64,000 bases of DNA, from assembly GCA_029203185.1 (NCBI GenBank), contig CP119310.1, positions 124,001-188,000 on the forward strand. The letters run 5' to 3'. This document shows positions 15,938 through 24,639 of this stretch, piece by piece; within the stretch, counting starts at the first letter, position 1, and each line of letters starts with the position of its first letter. Origin of the DNA: Candidatus Chryseobacterium colombiense. Lineage in GTDB: Bacteria > Bacteroidota > Bacteroidia > Flavobacteriales > Weeksellaceae. Below the pieces are notes generated by a model. The model was not told where the DNA came from and did no database searches. It saw nothing but the letters and a program-made list of their open reading frames with translations. The position numbers and the translations under genes were made by a program.

Positions 15938-16600
15938 ATGTCAAAAATAGAAATAGCATGCTTTAATCCTGAATCCGCAATCATTGCTTTTGAAAACGGA
16001 GCAGACCGAATAGAACTGTGTGACGGGTTAAGCGAAGGCGGAACAACTCCCGATTTTGAAACAGCAAAATTACTGAGAGAGAAAATTAACATTCCGATTT
16101 TTGTGATGATCCGGCCACGTGGTGGAGATTTCACCTACTCTGATGAGGAATTTGCGCAAATGAAATCAGAATTGATTCAATTAAAAACGTTAAATGTAGA
16201 TGGTTTTGTATTCGGAATTTTAGATGAAAATGAGGAGATAAATATAGTGCAGAATAAGGAATTGGTTGAACTGGCAAAACCATACTCATGTACTTTTCAT
16301 CGTGCTTTTGATCGTGCAAAAGGCTTAGAAGATTCTTTAGAAAAAGTAATAGATTGTGGTTTTAAAACAATCCTGAGTTCCGGTCAGAAACCAAATGTTT
16401 CAGAAGGAAAAGAAAACCTGAAAAAATTGGTTGAATTATCCAACGGAAGAATCGAAATTCTGGTAGGAGGCGGACTTCGTTCTTCCAATATTGAAGAATT
16501 AAGAGAATTTACCAAAGCCAAGTATTTTCATTCCTCTGCGATTACCGATGGTGGTGCTTTTGCAAATCCTGATGAGGTGGTTGCTTTGAAAAGTAAGTAA
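15938..16600 (+). CDS. cutC: CutC family protein
   Basis: This 220-aa TIM-barrel protein of the CutC family was first named for copper tolerance, but its true activity is unsettled. Family motifs are ENGADRIELCDGLSEGGTTPD (about residues 18-38, first 20 bases of the motif being diagnostic), VMIRPRGGDF, DGFVFGIL, FHRAFDRA and ILVGGGLRSSNI. The start and length are typical. It follows the unknown lipoprotein by 12 bp. No copper-transport neighbours are present. Confidence 0.92.
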   Translation: MSKIEIACFNPESAIIAFENGADRIELCDGLSEGGTTPDFETAKLLREKINIPIFVMIRPRGGDFTYSDEEFAQMKSELIQLKTLNVDGFVFGILDENEEINIVQNKELVELAKPYSCTFHRAFDRAKGLEDSLEKVIDCGFKTILSSGQKPNVSEGKENLKKLVELSNGRIEILVGGGLRSSNIEELREFTKAKYFHSSAITDGGAFANPDEVVALKSK

Positions 16601-16623
16601 ATTTATTAAAAAATATTCATAAA

Positions 16624-16741
16624 GTTTGTCATTCTGAATGTAGCGAAGCGAAATGAAGAATCTCACTTGATATTCTTAAAACTTCACTATAAACTTAATA
16701 TTAAATATAGTAAAGATTCTTCCTTTGTCAGAATGACAAAC
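16624..16741. repeat. Palindromic TGTCATTCTGA repeat, 118 bp
   Basis: Inverted arms GTTTGTCATTCTGA...GAAGAATCT and AAGATTCTTCC...AATGACAAAC enclose about 50 bp. The left arm has the long insert (ATGTAGCGAAGCGAAAT), the right the short one. The open frame of the downstream gene extends back into it, but that part is not coding. Confidence 0.8.
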
Positions 16742-16777
16742 ACCACATTTAATTCCAATATAAATCAAAATCTATTG

Positions 16778-19261
16778 ATGAACAAAACCTTACTTTTTTC
16801 CTTTCTTTTCATACAAACTCTATTATTTGCTCAATTTTCCGAGCGAAACCTCTTATCAGAAAAATGGCAGTTCAAAAACTCCAAAGAAAATAAATGGCTC
16901 ACGGCCTCCGTGCCGGGAACGGTTCATTTAGATTTAATGAATAATAAAGTGATTCCGGACCCTTATAAAGATGAAAATGAAAAAAAAGTTCAGTGGGTAG
17001 AAAATGAAGACTGGGAATATCAGACATCATTTATGATTTCCTCTAAAGAATTAGTCAATCAGAATATCGACTTGATCTTTAATGGATTGGATACTTTTTC
17101 TGAGATTTATTTAAACGGAAAATTAGTACAGTTGACAGATAATATGTTCAGAAAATGGACGATTCCTGTAAAGCAAAACTTAAAAATAGGGGAAAATATT
17201 TTACTGATTAGATTTAAATCTGCTGTAAATGTTGGAAAAGAATTGGCCCAAAAAGTTTCTTTTACAACGCCTGAATCTCCAAGAAGTTATGTAAGAAAGG
17301 CCCAATATCAGTTCGGATGGGATTGGGGACCAAGATTGGTAACTGCCGGAATCTGGAAAGAGGTACAATTAAATTTCTGGAACCAGGCAAAACTTGAAAA
17401 TGTAAAAATTGAACAAAAAGCTTTGACCGGACAAAAAGCAGATTTAAATATTCATGCTGAGATTTTTGCTGAAAAAGAAGGAAAGTACAGCATTTCAATC
17501 AATAATAAATCTCAAAATATTACTTTAAAATCAGGAGTAAATATAATTTCAGTTCCTTTCCAGATTCAAAATCCAAAACTATGGCAACCCAACGGTTGGG
17601 GCGATCCGAATTTATATCCGTTAAAAATTTCATTACAAAAAGATTCAAAAACCATTGCAGAAAAGTCTGAACGAATTGGATTAAGAACAGTAGAACTGAT
17701 CCAGGAAAAAGATGAAAAAGGAAAATCTTTTTATTTTAAAGTGAATGGAAATGCAATGTATGCAAAAGGGACAAACTGGATTCCTTCAGACAGCTTTACC
17801 CCAAGAATAACAAAAGAAAAGTATCAGAAACTGATCAAAGATTGTAAAGAGGCCAACATGAATATGATTCGAGTATGGGGAGGCGGAATTTATGAAGATG
17901 ATGAATTTTTCAAAGCCTGTGATGAAAACGGGATATTGGTTTGGCAGGATTTTATGTTTGCAGGAAGTTTTTACCCTTCGGATGAGAATTTCCAAAAGAA
18001 TGTTGAGATGGAAGTCAAAGATCAGATAGAAAGACTTCAGAACCATCCGTCATTAGCGTTGTGGTGTGGAAATAATGAAGTGGATGAAGCGATCGTAAAC
18101 TGGGGATATCAAAAACAATTCAAGTACTCAAAAGAAGATTCACTGCAGGTTTGGAAAGATTATAAAACAATTTTTCATGAAGTAATTCCAAATGCTATTA
18201 AAAAATATGCAACAACTGATAAGCAAATTTACTGGCCAAGCTCACCGTCAATCGGTTGGGGACACAAAGAGAGTTTAACGGAAGGTGACTCTCATTACTG
18301 GGGAGTTTGGTGGGGAGAACAGCCGTTTGAAATTTATAATGAAAAAGTTCCAAGATTTGCTTCAGAATATGGCTTTCAGGGAATGCCCACATTAGAAACT
18401 ACGAAATCTATGTTTTCCGGAGATCCGGATTTACGTTTGCAAAACGGAACAGTAAAAGCACACGAAAAACATTCGCGAGGTTGGGAAATCATCGATAATT
18501 ATATGAAACGTGATTATCATATTCCAACAGATTTCGTAAAATATAATTATGTTTCCCAGTTGCTTCAAGCTCGCGGAATGCAAATTGCCATTGAAGCCCA
18601 CCGTCGGGCTAAACCTTACAATATGGGAACTCTGTATTGGCAGCTGAATGATTGCTGGCCGGTGGTTTCATGGTCTTCAATTGACTATTTAGGGAATTGG
18701 AAGGCATTGCATTATCAAGTAAAAAGAAGTTTTGAAAATCAGGTAATTTTAACAGAAGAAAAAGATGGGGTTTTAAACTTTTATGCAATTAATGATGAGC
18801 TTAAAAAATTTGAAGATGTATCATTAATTGTTTATGCTAAAAAATTTAATGGTGATATTATAGTAAGAAGAAGAACAGATTGTAAGAGGAGAGTTTTGAA
18901 TGGGATCTTAAAATTAGCATCTCCCAAAACTTCATTTTTTATTTCCGGATCAGAAAGAGATAATTCTTTTTTAAACTTAATTTTAGTTGATAAAAAGGGT
19001 AATAAAATTGCAGAATCAAATCATTTCTTTACTAAACCAAAAGATTTAAAGCTGACAAAGCCTACTATTAAAATCAAGAAAATTTCCTCGACAGAAATCG
19101 AAGTTTCCACCGATGTTCTAGCAAAAGATGTTTGTTTAATGGGAGACACGCATTTCAGTGATAATTTCTTCGACTTACTTCCGAAAACGTCAAAAAGAAT
19201 TACGCTTTCAAAACCTTTGGAAAAAGTTGAGGTAATGAGTTTATTTGATACAATGAACTAA
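16778..19261 (+). CDS. Secreted GH2 beta-mannosidase
   Basis: This 827-aa enzyme hydrolyses terminal beta-mannose, such as the Man-beta-1,4-GlcNAc link of the N-glycan core. The start at 16778 gives a clean signal peptide (MNKTLLFSFLFIQTLLFAQ); upstream codons lie in a repeat and are rejected. The order is GH2 sugar-binding domain (about 25-190), immunoglobulin-like domain, then TIM barrel with acid/base Glu434 in WCGNNEVD and nucleophile Glu530 in RFASEYGFQG. AKGTNWIPSDSF and MIRVWGGGIYEDD are typical of beta-mannosidases. A low-complexity C-terminal domain follows. Confidence 0.95.
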   Translation: MNKTLLFSFLFIQTLLFAQFSERNLLSEKWQFKNSKENKWLTASVPGTVHLDLMNNKVIPDPYKDENEKKVQWVENEDWEYQTSFMISSKELVNQNIDLIFNGLDTFSEIYLNGKLVQLTDNMFRKWTIPVKQNLKIGENILLIRFKSAVNVGKELAQKVSFTTPESPRSYVRKAQYQFGWDWGPRLVTAGIWKEVQLNFWNQAKLENVKIEQKALTGQKADLNIHAEIFAEKEGKYSISINNKSQNITLKSGVNIISVPFQIQNPKLWQPNGWGDPNLYPLKISLQKDSKTIAEKSERIGLRTVELIQEKDEKGKSFYFKVNGNAMYAKGTNWIPSDSFTPRITKEKYQKLIKDCKEANMNMIRVWGGGIYEDDEFFKACDENGILVWQDFMFAGSFYPSDENFQKNVEMEVKDQIERLQNHPSLALWCGNNEVDEAIVNWGYQKQFKYSKEDSLQVWKDYKTIFHEVIPNAIKKYATTDKQIYWPSSPSIGWGHKESLTEGDSHYWGVWWGEQPFEIYNEKVPRFASEYGFQGMPTLETTKSMFSGDPDLRLQNGTVKAHEKHSRGWEIIDNYMKRDYHIPTDFVKYNYVSQLLQARGMQIAIEAHRRAKPYNMGTLYWQLNDCWPVVSWSSIDYLGNWKALHYQVKRSFENQVILTEEKDGVLNFYAINDELKKFEDVSLIVYAKKFNGDIIVRRRTDCKRRVLNGILKLASPKTSFFISGSERDNSFLNLILVDKKGNKIAESNHFFTKPKDLKLTKPTIKIKKISSTEIEVSTDVLAKDVCLMGDTHFSDNFFDLLPKTSKRITLSKPLEKVEVMSLFDTMN

Positions 19262-19271
19262 AAAAGAATAT

Positions 19272-19354
19272 ACATTCTGACGAAGGAAGAATCTCTTTTG
19301 ATTATATTTGAAAAAGATTCTTCACTCCGCTTTGCTACATTCAGAATGACAGAG
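19272..19354. repeat. Palindromic TGTCATTCTGA-type repeat, 83 bp
   Basis: The left arm ATTCTGACGAAGGAAGAATCTC and right arm GATTCTTCACTCCGCTTTGC...AGAATGACAGAG are inverted around about 20 bp. It lies directly after the beta-mannosidase stop. Confidence 0.75.
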
Positions 19355-19465
19355 ACACAATTGCTATTCGTTGAATAAAATAAAGCAGCAACAATTCAAA
19401 AAAATCTTCGAAAACTTCATGCTAAAAAAGAATTCAGCCGTAAATTCGTAGCATATCTTTCAGCT

Positions 19466-20374
19466 ATGGCGAATTTTGTTCTGATTGCGGTGTGCATTAT
19501 GGCAGGAATGGTTCTAAAAGCCACAAAAACCATTCATCCCGATGCGCATAAAGGCATCAATACCTGGATCCTTTATTTGGCGCTTCCTGCAGTTTCGTTC
19601 AAATATCTGCCGAAAGTTCACTGGACGACAGAAATGCTTTTTCCGATTGTAGCTACTTTTCTGACCTCTGTGTTCTGCTTTTTCTTTATGATGTTTTACA
19701 GCAAAAGCAAAGGATACTCCAGGCGTTCAAGAAGTACGCTGGAATTGATAAGCGGATACAGTAATACTTCCTTCATAGGATTTCCTCTTGTTTCTGCTTT
19801 CTATGGAGAAAGTCTGCTGAGTATTGCGATTATTTGTGATCAGACGATGTTTTTCTCTCTTTCCACATTAGGAATTATTGCAGCTTTAAAGGGTGGAAGT
19901 CAGTCAGGAAAAATAAGTGCAACGTTCATTCTGAAAAGATTAGTTATCTTTCCGCCTTTAGTAGGCTGTATCGCTGCATTGGTATTATCAAGGTTTATAG
20001 ATTTTACTTTGGCAGAACCGTTTTTTGATAAGCTTGCCGCTACAGTAAGTCCGCTGGCTTTATTTTCAGTGGGACTGCAATTGAAATTCAACGGCTGGAA
20101 AAAACTGATTCCTCAAATGTCCACTTCCATGTTTTATAAATTGATTCTCGCTCCCGCAATTACTTTTGGATTGGCTCTAATATTGGGAATAAAAGGAAAT
20201 ATAGCTAAAATCACCATTTTTGAATCTGCAATGCCGACGGTTCTTACTTCAAGCATTATTGCAGAACAGTTCAGATTGAATACAAAACTGACCAATTTAA
20301 CGATCGGTTTTAGCATTATTGTTGGGCTTTTTACCTCTGTGATTTGGTATACTATTATTGACAGGTTCTTTTAA
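19466..20374 (+). CDS. AEC-family (auxin efflux carrier-like) transporter
   Basis: This 302-aa inner-membrane protein has about ten helices and AEC-family features: NTWILYLALPAVSF near residue 32, SGYSNTSFIGFPL near 90, and a late helix with SAMPTVLTSSIIAEQF. Relatives export organic acids such as malate or malonate; the substrate here is unknown. The gene stands alone, 21 codons or more from any partner. Confidence 0.88.
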   Translation: MANFVLIAVCIMAGMVLKATKTIHPDAHKGINTWILYLALPAVSFKYLPKVHWTTEMLFPIVATFLTSVFCFFFMMFYSKSKGYSRRSRSTLELISGYSNTSFIGFPLVSAFYGESLLSIAIICDQTMFFSLSTLGIIAALKGGSQSGKISATFILKRLVIFPPLVGCIAALVLSRFIDFTLAEPFFDKLAATVSPLALFSVGLQLKFNGWKKLIPQMSTSMFYKLILAPAITFGLALILGIKGNIAKITIFESAMPTVLTSSIIAEQFRLNTKLTNLTIGFSIIVGLFTSVIWYTIIDRFF

Positions 20375-20480
20375 TTCAGTTCAAAATCATGAGCAGAATA
20401 GAATCTGATATTATGTTGATAAATAGAAATTTTTGCAGTTCACAAAAGAAAAAATTAATTTTACACTTTAAATATTTCTC

Positions 20481-22928
20481 TTGAACTACGCCCAAATTGT
20501 TTTACCATTAAATTTAAAAGGATCTTTTACCTACAAAGTTCCTGAAGAATTATTATCTGAAATACAGACAGGAATGAGAGTTTTAGTTCCGTTTGGTGGC
20601 AAAAAGATCTATACAGGGATTGTTTTCGAGCTTCACGACAATGCTCCGGAAAGTTTTGTAGCCAAAGAAGTCATCAGTATTTTAGATGATCACCCGATTG
20701 TTCCGAAAGAGCAGATCAGCTTTTGGGGATGGCTTTCAGAGTATTATTTATGCGGTTTAGGTGAAATTTACCGTTTTGCATTTCCTTCATCTCTGAAGCT
20801 GGAAAGTGAAACTTATTTAAAACTAAAGCCTAATGTAACCGTTGATTTTGAAAATCTGGATGTCAATGAAATGTATCTTATCCAGGCATTGGAAGTTAGA
20901 CAGCTGATTAATTTAACGGATATTGAAGCTTTTATTCCTAAAAAAGATATTATCAGGACGATCAACTCATTGATTGATCTGCAATACATTGAGATTGATG
21001 AAAAAATCGCTGAAAAATATAAAGCAAAGGAAGTTGCCTACGTTAAAATTAATGATGAGGTTTTAAAAAATCAGAATCTTACAGAAACTATTTTAAGTTT
21101 AAAGAGGGCCCAGAAACAAAAAGATCTTTTTCTGCATATTTTAGAGAAACAGACTGAAAATCCGGATACACCCATTAAAAAATCTGATTTGTTTGAAGAC
21201 GGCTATTTCGGAAGTTCTCATTTCAAAGCTTTGGCAGATAAAAATCTGGTTGAAGAATATTATATGCAAAGGGACAGGATCGAAAGCTATGAAGGTGAAA
21301 TTGAAGCGATCGAAGAGCTTTCTGAATCTCAGAAATTGGCTAAAGCAGAAATTGATGAAGCTTTTGAAGAAGGAAAGAATGTTTTGCTTCACGGAGTGAC
21401 TTCCTCAGGAAAAACGCATATTTATTTAGAAAAAATTGAAGAATGCATCAATGAAGGAAAAAACGTTCTGTTTTTACTTCCCGAGATTTCTTTAACCAAG
21501 CAGATTACCCAAAGATTAGAAAAAAAATACGGTCGACAGCTCGGATTTTATCATCAGAAACTTACCGATTTTGAACGGGTGGAAGTCTGGAGAAGAATCA
21601 GGCAGAATGATATTAAAATCCTTGTTGGGACAAGAAATGCTTTGTTTCTGCCTTTCCAGAATTTAGGTTTGATTGTTGTGGATGAAGAACATGATTCCGC
21701 TTACAGGCCTCGTGAAGTATCACCTTATTTCAATGCAAAAGATTCGGCGCTGGTTTTAGGAAGTTTTTATGATGCTCATGTGATTCTGGGCTCTGCAACA
21801 CCGTCTGTTGAAAGCTACTATAATGCAAGAAAAGACCGCATAAAATATGTGTTTCTTGAAGAACGTTTTGGAAAGGTAACCCTTCCCGAGTACGAATTAA
21901 TTAACTTTAAAGAAGCCCAGGATTCTAAAAAGGTTTCCGGAAATTTTTCTTTGAGATTAATTGATGAATTAAAAAGAACAGTAGAAGAAAAAAATCAAGC
22001 GATTGTGCTCCATAACCGTCGCGGATATGCCAATGTCATAGAATGTGAAAGTTGCGGATATGTCAATTACTGCTCAAACTGTGATGTGGTAATGACCTAT
22101 CATAAAGCGGCGAATGAAATGAAATGCCATTACTGTGGTCAGAGAGCTTCCAAACCGAAAACCTGCCCGAAATGTCATTCTGAAAACCTGAATGAAAGAG
22201 GAGTGGGCGTTGAGCAGATTCATGAAGAGGTCTCTAAACTTTTTCCGGAAAATGAAGTCGACAGGATGGATGTGGATTCAATGCGGAAGAAATTTGCTTA
22301 CGAGAAATTATATGAAAAAATTGAAGACGGCGAAACCGATATTGTTGTCGGAACTCAGATGATCTCCAAAGGACTGGATTTTGATCATATTGAGTTGGTA
22401 GCCATTCCTAAAGCAGATTCTTTATTGTATGTTCAGGATTTCAGAGCAGAGGAAAGAGCGTATCAACTCATCACGCAGGTTTCCGGCAGAGCGGGAAGAG
22501 TTTCCGGGAAAGGAAAAATCTTAATTCAGACTTTTAATCCGGATCATTCTGTTTTTCAATTAATTAAAATGAATAATCCTGCAAAGGTTTATAAATATAT
22601 TCTCACCGAACGTCAGAAATTTCATTATCCGCCTTTTACCAAGCTGATCATGATTGAGCTTAAACATCGGAGAGAAGATAAAGTGAATCGTGCCTCTCAG
22701 TTTTTAGGTTCTGTTTTAAGAAAATATCTTCCTGAAGATTGTGTTTTAGGACCGGAAAAATCTCAAATTGCAAGACTCAACAATTTATACCAGTTTCAGA
22801 TTCTCCTCAAACTTCCAAGAGGGAAAAATTATGAAAAGTTTAAAAAACTGGTTTTGTTAAGTTTAAAAGAATTTGATGAAATCACTGCTTATCAAAGCAT
22901 CAAAAAAGACGTTTTTGTTGATTTTTAA
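20481..22928 (+). CDS. priA: Primosomal protein N' (replication restart helicase)
   Basis: This 815-aa 3'-5' helicase reloads the replisome at broken forks. The order is the 3'-DNA-binding domain (1-110), winged-helix region, helicase lobe 1 with Walker A GVTSSGKTHIYL (about 308-319) and DEEH box, a zinc-binding region with CESCGYVNYCSNC and KCHYCGQ...KTCPKCHSE supplying eight cysteines, then lobe 2 with GTQMISKGLDFDHIELV and QVSGRAGR. The start is a TTG at 20481, because NYAQIVLPLNLKGSFTYKVP begins the family and no ATG or GTG lies just upstream. Confidence 0.96.
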   Translation: MNYAQIVLPLNLKGSFTYKVPEELLSEIQTGMRVLVPFGGKKIYTGIVFELHDNAPESFVAKEVISILDDHPIVPKEQISFWGWLSEYYLCGLGEIYRFAFPSSLKLESETYLKLKPNVTVDFENLDVNEMYLIQALEVRQLINLTDIEAFIPKKDIIRTINSLIDLQYIEIDEKIAEKYKAKEVAYVKINDEVLKNQNLTETILSLKRAQKQKDLFLHILEKQTENPDTPIKKSDLFEDGYFGSSHFKALADKNLVEEYYMQRDRIESYEGEIEAIEELSESQKLAKAEIDEAFEEGKNVLLHGVTSSGKTHIYLEKIEECINEGKNVLFLLPEISLTKQITQRLEKKYGRQLGFYHQKLTDFERVEVWRRIRQNDIKILVGTRNALFLPFQNLGLIVVDEEHDSAYRPREVSPYFNAKDSALVLGSFYDAHVILGSATPSVESYYNARKDRIKYVFLEERFGKVTLPEYELINFKEAQDSKKVSGNFSLRLIDELKRTVEEKNQAIVLHNRRGYANVIECESCGYVNYCSNCDVVMTYHKAANEMKCHYCGQRASKPKTCPKCHSENLNERGVGVEQIHEEVSKLFPENEVDRMDVDSMRKKFAYEKLYEKIEDGETDIVVGTQMISKGLDFDHIELVAIPKADSLLYVQDFRAEERAYQLITQVSGRAGRVSGKGKILIQTFNPDHSVFQLIKMNNPAKVYKYILTERQKFHYPPFTKLIMIELKHRREDKVNRASQFLGSVLRKYLPEDCVLGPEKSQIARLNNLYQFQILLKLPRGKNYEKFKKLVLLSLKEFDEITAYQSIKKDVFVDF

Positions 22929-22993
22929 CAAACTTTAACAAATTTTATAACGTTTTATTATACCTTAAAGATCTGATTAATAGCAATAATTTC

Positions 22994-23001
22994 TACATTT
23001 G
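22994..23001 (+). promoter_or_regulatory. Putative -7 box for dacB
   Basis: TACATTTG is an exact TAnnTTTG match 87 nt before the dacB start. Directly after priA there is a tandem TTTAACAAA pair (22924-22942) of unknown meaning. Confidence 0.45.
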
Positions 23002-23088
23002 ATCGTTGCTTATATGTTTGGTTGTGCTTTTGGATTTAACTCTGGTTATTCTGTGCCATCCAAATAGAGTAATAAAAAGAAAAATTAG

Positions 23089-24558
23089 ATGGTAAATTTC
23101 AGAAAATATATTTCAGGTATTACGGTATTAGCTTCTGGTTTATTCCTCGCTCAATCTACCGTTTCTACGGTTCTTTTTTCCCCCACATACGATAGTCAGA
23201 AACCCAGTTTGAATCTGCCTTCTCCTGCGGTGGCAATTGAGAAAACAATTCTTTCGCCAAAAGAACTGATAGATGTTAATCTAAATACAATGATAACGGA
23301 TCCTGTGCTGAAAAACGCAAACTGGGGATTCGTGGTATATGATCCTAAAACCAAAAAGATCATTTCTTCTTATAATGAAAATATGCCTTTAGTTCCGGCT
23401 TCCACTACAAAATTACTTACTACAGAGACTGCTCTGAATTTGTTGGGAGAAAACTACCGTTGGATGACACAGCTTGAATATTCTGGCCAGGTGGATGAAA
23501 ACGGGGTTCTGAACGGGAATTTGTATATTATAGGAAGCGGAGATCCTTCTTTAGGAACTAATAAAGCGGGAGCATTATCTTACAGAGATATCATTTCAGA
23601 TTTTGTAAGCGGGCTTTCACGTGAGGGAATAAAAAAAGTAAATGGTGATATTATCATTCAGACAGCGCTTTTCAAAGGTAATATTTCAAGACTTCCGGAA
23701 AATGTTGTATGGTTGGAAAATAACAATTATTATTTGCCGGTAGGTGCAACCCGCGAGATCAGTCCTGCGAACGAAAAATTGATTGTAAAAAAGAATACTT
23801 TATCAGCAACAGATAAAAAATTCTTCTACGTTTCTCCCTATGCCAATCAGATGGTACATGCAGAAAAGTATGAAGGAGACGGAGCGCTGACTACAAAATT
23901 ACCGGATGCCCCGGCTTATCTTGCCAATACATTCAGAGCAACTTTAGTGAAAAGCGGAATTGCTGTGACAGGAAAAGTAACGCCAAAAATGACGGATGCA
24001 TCTCCGGAAACCAGAAAATTGGTTTCTGCTTATAAATCTCCTACACTGGCGGATATTATTTATTATACCAATCAGCATAGTGATAATTCGCTTGCAGAAG
24101 CATTGCTGAAAACGGTAGGCTTTTTCAAGAAAGGAGATCAGACGAGTGAAAGTGGAAGAATTGTGGTAAAAGATCACCTGAAAGATATTGCTTTTGATGC
24201 AGAAGGATTAAATTATATGGACGGAAGCGGATTATCAAGAAGCAATACGGTGACCCCAATTGCCCAGGCAAAATATCTTACTTCTTTAATGAATGAAAAG
24301 TATTATGGTGCTTATCTGACCTCATTACCGATTGGCGGACAATCCGGAACATTAAAAAGAATGTTTAATTTCACTGGGAACGGACAGGTTTTTGCTAAAA
24401 CAGGAACTTTGAATAAGGTGAAAACACTGGCAGGTTATATCAAGACCAATTCAGGAAGAACTTTGGTATTCTCGCTTTTGGTAAATAACTATGCGGGTTC
24501 AGTAGATATGGTGAAAAAGAGAATGGAGAAAATTATAGAACCTACTTTGGAACTTTAA
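23089..24558 (+). CDS. dacB: D-alanyl-D-alanine carboxypeptidase/endopeptidase (PBP4, S13 family)
   Basis: This 489-aa periplasmic penicillin-binding protein trims or cross-cuts peptidoglycan stem peptides. A signal peptide ends near residue 21 (LFLAQS). Catalytic motifs are SxxK in PASTTKLL (Ser105-Lys108), SxN in HSDNSLAEALLK and KTG in FAKTGTLNKVKT. An insertion domain between the first two motifs is typical of the S13 family. The gene is followed by a terminator. Confidence 0.94.
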   Translation: MVNFRKYISGITVLASGLFLAQSTVSTVLFSPTYDSQKPSLNLPSPAVAIEKTILSPKELIDVNLNTMITDPVLKNANWGFVVYDPKTKKIISSYNENMPLVPASTTKLLTTETALNLLGENYRWMTQLEYSGQVDENGVLNGNLYIIGSGDPSLGTNKAGALSYRDIISDFVSGLSREGIKKVNGDIIIQTALFKGNISRLPENVVWLENNNYYLPVGATREISPANEKLIVKKNTLSATDKKFFYVSPYANQMVHAEKYEGDGALTTKLPDAPAYLANTFRATLVKSGIAVTGKVTPKMTDASPETRKLVSAYKSPTLADIIYYTNQHSDNSLAEALLKTVGFFKKGDQTSESGRIVVKDHLKDIAFDAEGLNYMDGSGLSRSNTVTPIAQAKYLTSLMNEKYYGAYLTSLPIGGQSGTLKRMFNFTGNGQVFAKTGTLNKVKTLAGYIKTNSGRTLVFSLLVNNYAGSVDMVKKRMEKIIEPTLEL

Positions 24559-24580
24559 CATATCCGCAATCATAAATATA

Positions 24581-24616
24581 AAAACCTTTTAATCTTTGAT
24601 TAGAAGGTTTTTTTTA
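24581..24616 (+). terminator. Terminator after dacB
   Basis: AAAACCTTTTAATC and GATTAGAAGGTTTT pair around TTT and are followed by a T run. Confidence 0.8.
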
Positions 24617-24622
24617 TCTTTG
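24615..24622 (+). promoter_or_regulatory. -7 box for the M1 peptidase gene
   Basis: TATCTTTG is an exact TAnnTTTG match immediately downstream of the dacB terminator and 18 nt before the ATG. A TTTG lies 16 nt upstream, closer than usual. Confidence 0.55.
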
Positions 24623-24639
24623 ATTTATAATTATTTATA

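Noticed and set aside
16667..16777. N-terminal extension of the beta-mannosidase frame
   Set aside because: It lies in the palindromic repeat, and the signal peptide begins at the ATG at 16778.
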